Shown in pieces: positions 49,501 through 60,914 of a DNA stretch of 64,000 bases. The DNA lies in contig JXTC01000217.1 of NCBI GenBank assembly GCA_002914845.1, positions 179,856 to 243,855 on the forward strand, read 5' to 3'. The translations under genes were made by a program, and so were the position numbers. A model generated the notes under the pieces. That model made no database searches, had not been told where the DNA came from, and was given only the letters and a program-made list of their open reading frames with translations. The DNA is from Trema orientale. Lineage: Eukaryota; Streptophyta; Magnoliopsida; Rosales; Cannabaceae. Position 1 is the first letter of the stretch, and each line of letters begins with the position of its first letter.

Positions 49501-51220
49501 CCAACGGTCCCTGAACTTTTCAAAATATGACAATTTAGTCATTAAATTAAATAAATGGCTCAAACCTTGAACTTAAGTTTAAGTGATAATTTGGTCCAAA
49601 TTGCTAACACGTCTAAAGTTTAGACAAAATTCTCATGTAGACATCACATGCTTAGTTGGAAATATAAAATTAGAAACAAAACTCAAATATATATGAGAAA
49701 ATTTTAAATGGAGATTTTTGTTTTTTCTCCATCGATAAGTATTTTATCTGATTTAAAAGTGACTTAATTTTTCAAATTTCTACTCTAATTCTAATTTATA
49801 AAGGAAACTAATTTACTTTTATTTTTCAAATTCATATACATAATGAGTTTTAGGAATATTTCTTTATATTTGTGTACAATGGAATAAACTATTCCATTTA
49901 AATTTATGGACAATTCTAAATAATTTTTTTTCTTATTTTATTTTAATTTTACTTTTTTTAAATATGAAATGAAATATTTTTTAGAATTTAATTTACTATA
50001 CTTCATAAATATAGGTTTAGAATGAATTCACCTTTTAATTTTTTTAAGAAAATTGTTACATATAAGCTATAGTACGATTTTTTTTTTCTTCATAGGATCT
50101 ATTTATCGAATTTTCTTACAAAATGGATTGATATTTTTACTTTAATTTATTTTAAAACTAATTTTTTTAAAAAAAATTTATGACTTTAGTATTGGATCCT
50201 TAGTTTATGTTTTCTTTTTCTCTTAGCATTAAAAAAAATAAAATTTGCTACTTTTGTATATTTACAATGAGTAAACTTTATAGAGAATTAAAATTAACGA
50301 GAATTATCCCTAAGAAAAAAGTAATGATAATTAGAATATTAAGAATATATTAATGGAATAGGATAAAACAAATAAAAACTAATAACAACTAAAGTCATAG
50401 GTCACAAATATGTTACTTATTTTTAAGTTATAAATAACTTTTTATATTTAAATAAGTATTAATTAGATTAATTTTTTTTAGTAAAATTATTAATATTATT
50501 CTAACCATTAGATCAAAATCTAATGACCTAAATTAAAGTAATCATCTATGAAACAAAAATAAAAATCTCCATTGAAACCTCACTCGTAAATATATATATA
50601 TATATAAATATATAATTGAGTTTTTAGCTATCTTACCACTTTCATTTTCTTCTTCCATCTCCCTAGTTTTCTCTTACAATTTTTTCTTAAAAAAAATAAA
50701 ATAAAATTCTCAACCGGAAACTATGGAATTTATGGATTCTGATTTCTGACTTAAACAATAGTATGATTCTGTCCAAAATCTAACAACAGTTTTAGCAGGA
50801 TCTGGACTAAATTGTCACTCTAACATAAATTTAACACTAATTAGGTCATTTATTTAATTCAGAGACGAAACTGTCAAATTTCAGAAAAAGCAATCCACCC
50901 ATCTATCTTCATAAAAGTCTATGATGAAAATATCTTTCATCATCACCTATAATGCATCATCTTGCTCCGCCTTTTAAACTAAGCAAGTACTATAATACTA
51001 GTGAAGAAGAAGTACTAAAATCTCATTTTTCAAAGGCAAAAGCAGTACATTTTAGAGCAAACCCAATAAAATAAAAAAAAAAAAGGTTAAAAATAATAAA
51101 GAAAATTCAGTTCAATCCTTAACATACCACCCCACCGCAGAGATTGAAGCCACATCCAGTTTGAAGCCTATCAATGCCGTAAATGGTAGCGATAAGCGTC
51201 CCATGAAGCAATTGTGGCAT
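46547..51220 (-). CDS. PLDALPHA1: Phospholipase D alpha (PLD-alpha1-like), 814 aa, four coding exons
   Basis: Exons on the minus strand: 51128-51220, 49269-49322, 47277-49140 and 46547-46980. The joins preserve frame and the length fits the family (about 810). The enzyme hydrolyses phospholipids such as phosphatidylcholine to phosphatidic acid. An N-terminal C2 domain spans about residues 1-170 ([19 protein letters not shown], then [17 protein letters not shown]). The two catalytic HKD motifs are HQKTVVVD (H335, K337, D342) and HSKMMIVD (H665, K667, D672). The second is split by the last intron, whose joining gives [33 protein letters not shown] and the C-terminus [20 protein letters not shown] then LTT are diagnostic of PLD alpha. 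The 54 nt second exon ([18 protein letters not shown]) is the least certain part: it fits in phase and fills the expected gap, but it is poorly conserved. Intron 1 is 1805 nt and contains a repeat. Confidence 0.93.
49506..50895. mobile_element. Inverted-repeat element inside PLD intron 1
   Basis: CTTTTCAAAATATGACAATT and AATTAAATAAATGGC near 49515-49560 are mirrored by TTTTCTGAAATTTGACAGTT and AATTAAATAAATGACC read inward from about 50890. AAATTGTCACT/AGTGATAATTTGGTCC phrases also mirror each other further in. The left end GGTCCCTGAACTTTTC is a common TIR start in plant DNA transposons. The exact right end and the target duplication could not be fixed. Confidence 0.5.
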
Positions 51221-51520
51221 TTTCGTAACTAGCGGAGTCTTCAACTCTTTGGAAATCTCAATATCTACAAAAACACCCCAAAAAAAAACAAACATTTCAC
51301 AATGAATTTCAAAGAAAAATTGATTCCTCTTTCAGAAAATACAGAAAATAAAATGAATAAAATACGTATCTACCGATGGGTAGTATGAAACGGCACCGAT
51401 CGAGGTCAGAGCCCTCTGGAGGGAGAAATGGTTAGGGTTAGGGTTAGGGTTCATGTTCATATTGATGTAGAAAGAGTGAGGAGGAGGACGAAGAAGAAGA
51501 CGAAAGAAGAAAACTGGTTG
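51221..51520 (-). promoter_or_regulatory. PLD alpha 5' leader with a probable leader intron, a uORF and telomere-like repeats
   Basis: On the minus strand a donor CATCG|GTAGAT (intron from 51373) and an acceptor TTTTGTAG (ending at 51265) define a 109 nt leader intron. Upstream is a run of AACCCTAACCCTAACCC (51431-51450), like the telo-box found near the starts of many plant genes. An ATG at 51460 opens a frame that, after splicing, would end at a TGA before the main ATG, i.e. a uORF of about 36 codons beginning MNMNPNPNPNPN. The leader assignment is inference. Confidence 0.5.
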
Positions 51521-51666
51521 GATTGTTGTTCAAGTATAAGGAAAAGGATATATATTTCGAATAATTCAAGCTAGAATCAGTTCCCGCCTTTGCTTCAAAG
51601 GACCTCATGGCCCAATATTCGTTTAATTTGGCCCAATATAATATTTTATTGGCTCGCTTATTATAA

Positions 51667-51907
51667 TAGAAAAGAGCATAGATAGGACTAATTTGGGCCA
51701 AAATGATTTTTTTGTGCATGTTTTCAAAAATGACATGTTAGGGTGTCAAAGATATCTTGAATAGATTCTTTTGTGCCTGGTTTGAAAAATGATGTTTTTT
51801 TGGGTATCAAAGACGTCCTGGTCAAGAAGTCCTTAAAAATATCACTCTTAGAAAATTGCACAAAAAAATCATTTTGTCCCAAATTAGTCCTATCGTGTCA
51901 TTTTCTC
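51667..51907. mobile_element. MULE-like MITE with perfect 9 bp TSD, in the PLD promoter (copy 2 of the family)
   Basis: Identical flanks TTATTATAA at 51658-51666 and 51908-51916. The ends are inverted repeats with the shared block ATAGGACTAATTTGGG(C/A)C followed by AAAATGATTTTTTTGTGCA on both sides. It matches the element at 2067-2327 in its TIR and in internal phrases (AAAGATATCTTGA, TCAAGAAG). It lies about 150-250 bp upstream of the presumed PLD transcription start. Confidence 0.9.
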
Positions 51908-51919
51908 TTATTATAACTT

Positions 51920-53700
51920 GCCCCAATTAGGGTCCTTACCACTTTTTTGGCCTGTCTATTAATTTATAACGGTATTCTTTCTTTGAAAAAAAAAATTGTT
52001 TCTCTTCAGATTTGTCACTTAATCGACTTAAAGAGGTATCTCTTGCCCTCTAGTCAAAGAACAATGCTTGGGACGCAAATTTTAACGAAAAGCTTGTACC
52101 AGATGACGTAGAATAATTTTTAAGCATATTTTATCTCAAATGAAATCGTATTATTTAAAGTTGTGGTTGAAACTCATATTAATGATTTTGGTGGAAACTT
52201 ATTTATTCAAAAAATAAATCTCTATTTCCATTTTAAGGAAGAAAAAAAAATTCTAATAGTAATTTTAAAGAACGTATCATTTGAATAAAAAGCTCAATTG
52301 TTGTAACAAATACTATGAATATAGGAATAGAAATACAGAGAGAATGTATAAAACAACTGATTTAAATTCTTTTGAAAAGATTAACAGTTTTGTTTTCGAA
52401 GATGAGAGAAACAAAAGGGGAAAAAAATCACCAATAAATATTACTAAGAGAACACCACCTAAGTCCTTCATAACCTTTTTGCTCAACATGGTCAAAAGGA
52501 CACATGGCTTCTAATACACAAAAAATCTGAAGATATACTATATATGCTGCTAGTTGGGTTTTTCATTTTTTTTTTTTAAAAAAAATATAGATAGTGGAGT
52601 TGCTGAGATCTTAACCTTAATCAAAATCTGATCAAATCATGGCCCTAAAAATAAATAAACTGAGAATCATAGCCAGGTAAGATTTTATGGCTCCTGTCAC
52701 TTTCACTGAGGAAGATGGTAGGTATCTGTGTAATATTAGAGGGGCAAAATGGTCTACTCAAGAAAAGCTCCCAATAATACCGGGGCGTAGGGCCGGGATT
52801 AACCCTGAAGGCGACTAGGCCGCTGTCGCTTACGGCCCACAACCAGTCCTTGGCCCAAAAGGCCAACATTTTAATTAGTATCTGGAAAATGAAAGTTTTG
52901 TGCCCGGAAATAATATAATCCTGCTTCCTTCCCCCCTAAAGAAAATCTTCTTCAGTTCTAACATTTTTGTTTCCTGAAATTCTTCTTCTTGTTCTTGTTC
53001 TTTTTTTTTTTTCATAATAATAGTGTTTTCAAGAACAAAAATTATTAAGATAGTGTTTTAAGCACAAGTAGGACTCATAAATATAATATTAAAACAACTT
53101 TAAGTTCCTTAAAATTAAACCAGTTAAATTTATGAGTTATTTTTTTCCATATCTAAAAGGTTCATACTTTTGAAACTTTCAATATTCTTTATGAAAAAAA
53201 TGAAAAAGCAGCTAGAATACTCACATGCTATCAGTTGGTACATTTCATATATATAGCTAGCTACATTAATATTATATATAGACTATACACTTATCAAGAT
53301 CACTCTTGGTCTAATTTACTCTCGTTTTCTTCTTATATTTATGTATATTCATTCATTTGTTTGGTTTTTAATTTTTTGTCTATATATGCATATATATATT
53401 ATATTAATATGATCTGCAGTTGGACTAGTACTAGTACAGTGGTTTTGGTATCTACCTTAGCGTACGTTATTGATGAGAGAGTAGGATGGTACCATACAAC
53501 ACGTTGGTCATTAAATAAGAAGAAAGGGAGTCCCTGCCTGGTGGAGCGGGTGAGAAATTTAAATGCACACAATTGCGCTTGAGAACTAATTGCTTAAAAA
53601 CTTTCCGACAAATCCACCGACAACTCACTAAACATTTGGACGCACCACTAATCTCATAAATATAATTCTCTCTAGTCTCTATAACTCTTACACACACTCT
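51920..53700. other. Intergenic spacer, includes a GC-rich transposon-like scrap at ~52780-52870
   Basis: No gene is seen. The patch at 52780-52870 (GGGGCGTAGGGCCGGGATTA, then GGCGACTAGGCCGCTGTCGC and TACGGCCCA) stands out from the AT-rich surroundings and resembles hAT element ends. Neither an opposite end nor a duplication was found. The right end of the stretch is the WIN1-like promoter. Confidence 0.5.
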
Positions 53701-53739
53701 CTCTCTTCACTTCTCATGATCTTTGGTCCTGCTTAAAAA

Positions 53740-53746
53740 GATTTAT

Positions 53747-53779
<33 letters not shown>

Positions 53780-53827
53780 CAAAACTCCCCAGTTGATCAC
53801 TCTCTTTCTCTCTCTCATCAAATCATC
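53740..53827 (+). promoter_or_regulatory. Likely TATA box and (TC)n leader of the WIN1/SHN1-like gene
   Basis: TTATATAG at 53744-53751 has TATA-box form and lies about 80 bp upstream of the ATG. It is followed by a (TC)n run (about 53753-53778) and a C/T-rich stretch. Pyrimidine-rich leaders are common in plants. The exact start site is not known. Confidence 0.45.
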
Positions 53828-54972
53828 ATGGTACAATCAAGGAAGTTCAGAGGCGTCAGGCAGCGCCAGTGGGGCTCCTGGGTGTCAGAAATTCGCCACC
53901 CTTTACTGTAAGTCACATATACATCTATATAATATATTCACCCACCTCCATTATTGCACTGCAAATTTCTTATTATTATTAACCGCTTCAACACATATAA
54001 CTCATAAACATATAAAATATATGTACCATACATAACAGAGCAATGTTACATCTATTTCTAGAGCTTATAATAGGCTAAATGGTAAAGCTGTATATGTGTA
54101 TGTAGGTTCAGTAGGTAAGTGAGTTAAATAGATATCATATATATATATATTATAATGCTTCTTCTAGCTTATTCTCTCTCTCCCTCTTTATATATATTTA
54201 TTTACATTAATGGTGTAGGAAGAGAAGGGTATGGCTGGGGACATTTGAGACGGCTGAGGCTGCAGCTCGGGCATATGACCAAGCAGCCATACTGATGAAT
54301 GGTCAAAACGCCAAGACCAATTTTCCTGCTGCAGTCAAGAACAACGACATTGATAATAGTAACAGCCATGAAAAAGTACCTCCAGACCATCATCATCATC
54401 ATCATAATCACAACAGATCATCAGATCATGGTGATCGTGATCCAGCACCGTTGTGTCCGAAGGCGCTTTCGGAGCTGCTTAGCATTAAGCTGAGGAAGTG
54501 CTGCAAAGACCCTTCTCCTTCCCTCACTTGCCTTCGGCTCGACAACGACAATTCTCACATCGGAGTGTGGCAAAAACGCGCCGGATCGCGTGCAGGCTCC
54601 GACTGGGTCATGAGAATCGAGCTCGGCGGCGGCGGCGGCGGCGGCAGAGGCAAGAACAAGATCACTGCCACAACTACAACTACTACTACTACTACTACAG
54701 ATATTGCAGATTTTGATGATGATCATGTTGACAATGGCACGTTGACTAAGTCAACGAGAGTAGTACTTGGGAGTAGTAGTAGTACTTGTACGGATGATCA
54801 TGATCATGATGGTCATCAGGATCAGGATCAGGTGGCTGCGGCTCTCCGAAAGGAAGAGGATAAAATTGCAATGCAGATGATTGAAGAACTACTTAACTGG
54901 AATTACCCTATGTCTAGTACTTCTGCACCATCTTCCGCTGATAATAATATTGCTCAACAACTAGTCAATTAG
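53828..54972 (+). CDS. WIN1: WIN1/SHN1-type AP2/ERF transcription factor, 277 aa, two exons
   Basis: Exon 1 is 53828-53907 and exon 2 is 54219-54972. The 311 nt GT-AG intron (CT|GTAAGT ... TGTAG|G) sits inside the AP2 domain at the place usual for the SHINE clade. The start [20 protein letters not shown] is the clade's standard N-terminus. The AP2 domain spans residues about 7-64 ([19 protein letters not shown]). The SHN middle motif lies at about 115-162 ([37 protein letters not shown]) and the C-terminal motif [13 protein letters not shown] at 243-255. The family activates cutin and wax biosynthesis genes in epidermis (family knowledge). Oddities: the protein is longer than the ~190-200 residues of Arabidopsis WIN1 because of simple-sequence insertions (six His at 84-89, Gly run at 163-169, Thr run at ~178-187, Asp/His/Gln-rich stretch at ~220-231), and Gln replaces the usual His in RQRHWGSW. 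Confidence 0.95.
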
Positions 54973-57900
54973 TTACTTTGTTGTACGTACGTTATACCCG
55001 TACTTTTACCCTCCTCTCCTGTGAGTCCTTATTATACGTTAAATATATGTAGCATATCATGCACAATATTAATTGTCCATATAGCTAGAGCTTAGCTATA
55101 TATATAGTAGTGCTACTCGATCGATTGATCACTTTACTGCCTTTGTTAATTTGTACTATTTTACACTTATTTTCTATAAAATCCAATTGTTCATTTCTAT
55201 ATATAGATCAACAGCTATTATATATTTCTGTAAAGTAATAGCATCCATAAAAAGGATATTGTAGCTCTCCAATATATTATTTTGGAGTTTTTTTTGGGGG
55301 GAGGGGGTTGTGGGCAGAAACAAGATATTTGTTTATCATGTAATCAATTTCATACTACTTCTTTTATGTGCAAGTGCGAGTGAGATCCATACCCCCAGTG
55401 ATTGTTTCAGTCTACTAAAATTAAATATCTTAGAATAGTACTTAACTTACATATATCTATATATAATATATATGCCAATAGATGACTGCCTTATTAATTA
55501 TATGTCATTGCTTAATTGGAAGAAAAAGATGTCTATATTTGCATAGGGTATTATAATGATGTACATGCATGTTATGCATAAATCGATCCCTTGATGTAGA
55601 TCGAGGCAATAATTTACCTGCAGGGTATCCTCTGTTTTTTTGTTTTGTTTTTTCCTTTTTTGTGTATTTGAGCTAATTAATTTGAAGATCACTCATGAAT
55701 ACTACTAGTAATACTACTACTTATACCGGTCTGATATGGAAAGAACAATATGCCGGGAGTTTACATATATATATATATATATATATAATTCTGAAAGTTG
55801 AGTCACGATCAATTAGTGATCATCATCAGCGTAATCGTTGTTAATTAATAGCACGCATGCAGCAGCAAATTTTTTTGGAAAAGGGAAAGGTGGATGATGA
55901 CTCTCTCATCCTTTTCTAATTGGTTCATCTGGGTTCTTAATGAGAGAGATGTATAACCTAATTGTCCTCATGATGACTGATGTAGATTGTAGATCTCCTT
56001 AATGAAACAAAACTTGAACTTCTTCCTTTGAGGAAAACGAAAATTATCCAATATCAAACGTGCAAATTATATATTCAGACCAAGAACTGTGTACGTACAT
56101 ATGTTTATATAAATACTTATACAGAAATATCTACTATATAATTATATTTCGTAGAAAAGTATTTCTGTATTTGAAAAGAAGTACAACATGATATGTATTT
56201 GGGGATTTAACAAAATGGATTATTACTTTCAGGCCCTCTTGTCGGTGATTAATTTCAAACCGTGAAGGCTGTTGTATTATCAATTCTCTTCACTTAAATT
56301 GGGAAAAGAAAATCGTTGATTGATATATATGTGTTTTGTGCGTGTGTATATATATATACGTATTTATTTGTGTGCTGTATTGTTGCACTCTCTAAATATT
56401 CTCAAAGTTAGGTGGAAAATACAACATTTTACACACACTGCCCAAGCTGTCAAGCACTAGCTAGCTATGATAATGAACCCGAAATGTATGGTGAAGGATT
56501 ATATGAGAAAAGATGATAAGATCCTTCAATCTATAATTTTTCCCTTCGTTATATTGTCTTTTTTTTCTTTTTGGAAAAAGAAAATTAATGCAATTTATTA
56601 TAAGTTTGTTGAGAAGCTCTTAGATTCATAAATAAAAGTCTTAGGTATCCAGCGTACATGTACATTTATTTAATTTGTATGCATTTGTATACAACAAATT
56701 ATTTTTGCGTAAGTGCATTCAGGGTGGCATAGGCAAAAAATATTTTTCCAAAAATATATCCCGTACGTACGATCTAAGTTGCTAACAGATTCTGTACACG
56801 TTGCTGAATATTAAAAGCGAATAGCGTCTTGTTAAAGAAAAAAAGAAAGAAAGAAAAAAAAGCTAATAGCGTCACTGCCACGAAATAAATGAAATGATAG
56901 ACATTGTTATAAATATTGGATGAAGCTGATGAAAGTGTGTATCACGTAGGTTATAGGTATTTAGAGGAAAGTGGCAAAATTAAATGAAAGATTCATGTAA
57001 TTAATTTATTAATATTTTCTTAAGCAATACACAAATAACAACAAAGGCATATTATTTTTGAGCGTATGTTAGTCAAAACAAATAAAAGGATTTGGTTTAG
57101 ATTTCATTTGACACATCATAATAAATTATATCTCATATATAATATATATTGTCTATTTGTACTATTTTAAGGAGAGAGTTTTGCTCATTATCATAAAATA
57201 AATGGCACGACTAGCTCAGAGAAGATTAAGTCTCTTTTGATGATATCTTAATCAAACAAAAAGTTTCTGACAAAATTTGCATATAAATGGACATATCAAT
57301 TATATTAATAAAACTTTATGAAGAAAGAATTTAATGTAGACAGCCAATAATACGAAGAAAGTCATGGACCAGCAAAGGAATGGTTATGGAGTTTCCATGA
57401 CATAAAAAATTATTGGAACTAATTTATAGTTGAGAAGATAAAGTTCTTGTGGCCTAACTTGGTTGAAATCGAGCTGAGTACGTACAAAACGGCCATTAAG
57501 GCAAATTTGACGTATATAGTCAAGGCTCAAGGGGCCACGTCCTCGGTGGTAGTTGGCTTATCATGAATGCTTTTGTTCATGAGAAAGGGTAAGCTTAATT
57601 AGCTAGTCTTGTTGTTACTGTCAATGAGAAACGACAATTTGATTATAGGGCTTCGTTACATTGTAACTCTGATGGAGCTGTTGACGTAGACTTCAGCCCA
57701 TTGATTTATTTTGATGTATATTTTTTAAGCTATGGTTAATTCTCCGTTTTTGTGTAGTGCTTTTTCTGGAGTGAATGGTGACTTCCATGTCATTAATTAC
57801 TCCATCCCTTAAAATGGGTAACCTTCCTTTTTTGTGGAGACTTTAATTTCTGAGGATCAAATCAATTTTGGTCCTTTTGGCTGTTAGCAATGCAAGAAAA

Positions 57901-59305
57901 TTGTTTGAGTTGCCCTTCCTGTTTTTGTGTGTGTGTGTTTTTTTTTTCTTTTTTTTTTTCAAGCCCAATTGATTTATTTTTTCGATGTCTTGAAAGAATG
58001 ATCAATGGAACCCTTCTAATAATTTACTCAAGCGCAGTTTGTTTGTTTGTGCAATTTCCATAGGTAAAAGGAAAACAAGTAGTAATATATATTTATTAGA
58101 AGATGGAAGTAGTGAACTTAGTGTTAAGTTACCGCAACCTCATATATAATATATATACACACATACAAACACGCATGATACTTCACCTTGAAGTCATAAA
58201 TAACGTACTTTGCTTAGTTATATATAATTAAAGAGGAAATTAGGTCTTTGGCAAAACATCAAAATGTGTCTGAAATGTCGCCCAGGTAGGTGGCCGAAAA
58301 TCTTTGGTACGGCTTGGAGTTTTGCTACACAATTTTGCGCCGCTGAAACTCAAAAGATCTGGCTAAAAAGCATTATGACGCTAAAAATTTAACATTGTTA
58401 TGCAACCTTCACGTTGATAGTTATAGAGTGAAAAAGGTGGCTACATGCTTGCTATTAAATACATATAGATTGGAACTGGATATGTCATAATTAATATGGA
58501 CTAATGAGAATATAGAGATACATATATACTCTACTTCAATATTCACGAGTATATTTGATATATTCTGATGATATAATCATGTCAAACAGCCACAGTAAAC
58601 AATAGCAAGTACAAATAATTAGTCATAAATTAAGCAAGTCAACTATAACGTACGTACCCAAAAACTATGTTGATAGTTAGCTAGTAATTTAATTATCAAA
58701 ACAAACTCCACAGCCCGTCTCAAATTGGAATAATTATCTATTCCGCCACATTTTTCTGTGCTGATAAAATATACATATACAAGTACACACTCAAGTATTT
58801 TGCAATTTTTCACACATAAACCAGAATATTGTTGAGAAGTTATGTAAATTTTGTGTGAATTGCATCATTGGGTTTTTATGGTCCTTAATTATTCGTTTGT
58901 ATGATAGATCCTTTTCTCTATGTTGTTCCTTAATTCTTATGAAACTTACTCGATCCCACGTAAAATGTGATGGAAAAGTTCATAGAGACTTCCACTTTCT
59001 TTACAAAAGAAAGGCGAAAGCAATTCTTTCACACATGCACGGGCACACATTTTGGCTTTGCTATTTCGCATCCACCTAAAAAATTTGAAAGGGAAGAGAG
59101 GAAAACTTTTGTAAGTATATGAGAGTTTTGATTCTTCTAAATTATAAATTATCATCATAAATTAGTTTTATTTTTAGCTTATAATCTCTTTTTTTTCCTC
59201 ATAATATATATAAAAGTAGACTAGGTGACCAAGGATAGCCAAACGTCTGCGAAGGCATTACCTTAATTTGCAGCTTCGAACTCTGCCGATAGGAATATTT
59301 GTTTA
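54973..59305. other. 3' region of WIN1-like gene and intergenic spacer
   Basis: The first few hundred bases are the presumed 3' UTR. The rest is AT-rich, with a (TA)n run at about 55765-55788 and a GT run near 57927. No long open frame with protein-like composition, no tRNA and no clear inverted repeats were found. Confidence 0.6.
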
Positions 59306-59329
59306 GGGCACTACTACAGGAACTATTTT

Positions 59330-59680
59330 CCACGTCGTTTATAGAGCGACATAAGCGACGTGAAAACAGGTGACGTGGTAGGTTTCTGTAATACTACGTC
59401 ATTTTATAAGCGACGTGGTATAGAGGCTTACCACATCGCTTGTAACAAAAGCGACGTGGTAGGCCTTAATAACTGACAGTTATTTGGGCCTACCACATTG
59501 CTTTTCTAGGGGAGCATATCAGGGAGCTACCACGTCGCTTCCTAGAAAAGCGACGTGGTAGGTATAACATACCACATCGCTTCTCTAGGGAGCGATGTGG
59601 TATGTGGCCTAATTTCAGGCCATTTTTGATGGTCTACCACATCGTTTCCTTAGAAGATGACGTGGAATCTACTTCCAGAT
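59330..59680. repeat. Left subterminal hairpin array of the CACTA element
   Basis: At least six short inverted repeats follow one another, each about 30-35 bp: TACCACGTCGCTT ... AAGCGACGTGGTA is the best (59529-59562). Others are TACCACATCGCTT ... AAGCGACGTGGTA (59429-59461), TACCACATCGCTT ... AGCGATGTGGTA (59570-59602) and CTACCACATCG ... GATGACGTGGA (59633-59667). Each is a stem of 11-13 bp with a small loop. Confidence 0.88.
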
Positions 59681-60914
59681 GGTATAAAACTCCCTAGATT
59701 TATTACAAACTAGAACCAAAATTGGCCAAAAATGACTCAAAATAACCTGCAATTAACAACCAGCAATCCAGCATAGAAATTCCAGTAATCCAATATATAA
59801 ATTACAATTTTCACATAGCTAAGTCCTACATAAAGTACATAAACTAATCCAAATCATAATTCTAGTCACCTAATTAGACTATCAAAGATACAATATTAAC
59901 ATAAATAGGATAGTAGTATGAGTAACCCATCATAATGCGTACTCCATAATAAGCTCATCGACCCATTTCTCTCAGATTTGTTGATTTCGTCCATAGTGTA
60001 TATGTCTTTGTTATGGTACTATAAATTTAAATGTGCATAAGTTAGATTCGAATCATGTATTGATAATAAGTATACTTATACAATAAAGATGAGTGTTAAG
60101 TTAGAAAGTTATACCGAAGTAGTAATGTACTCATATAGGTTAGCATCCATCATCATTTCTTGCATCATGCACATCATGTAGAAACTATACTCTACGTTAT
60201 TTGATTGGTGTGAGCACTATGATTCCAATTGAGTTTTTAATTAATATTTATGAGCAAAAATAAATCCATCTAATCCAATAATATAAATTAGTAAAATTTA
60301 AATTGTACCTTAACCGACTCCCAATCAGGATCATTTTTCTTACCACGTCTCTCAATTGATATGTTAAATAATCGAAAGGCTTTATAAAATAAAAGTATGT
60401 CAAAGCATGTCAATTATGCATTCAACATTGTATTAAATATTGTTATTAATTTTAAACAGTTTGGATCATACTTATAGTTTGATGAGAGTTCTTGCATCTT
60501 TTTGAGGAGGATGTCCGAGTAGATCCAGAAATTAAATCACTTATGAACCACATTGATCACTAGTAATATCCAATATCTCCTACAAAATAATATAATCAAA
60601 TACATGTATATAATATATATATATATATATCCTAATAACTAGCAAAAATATTAAAGAGAAGAGAATTACCACCGTGTTATATGGTGCTACTAACAATGTA
60701 TTATTCATCCATAGAGTCAAGTAATTCATGATTACTCTTGTATGATTCTCATCATTAACATCTCCAATAGTTGATATTAGAGAAGGTTCAATAAAAGCTC
60801 ATATTGTATAAGTTTCTCATATGATAACCAAATAACATACAAAATATTTAATACAAAATATTAAGATGTAAAACAAACAAATAATAAGAGTAAAGATATG
60901 AAAACTTACTTGAT

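Noticed and set aside
51444-51719. 91-codon minus-strand frame with a poly-Ser run
   Set aside because: It runs through the MITE and the presumed PLD leader/promoter. The Ser run comes from a (TCT/TCC)n tract, and there is no family resemblance.
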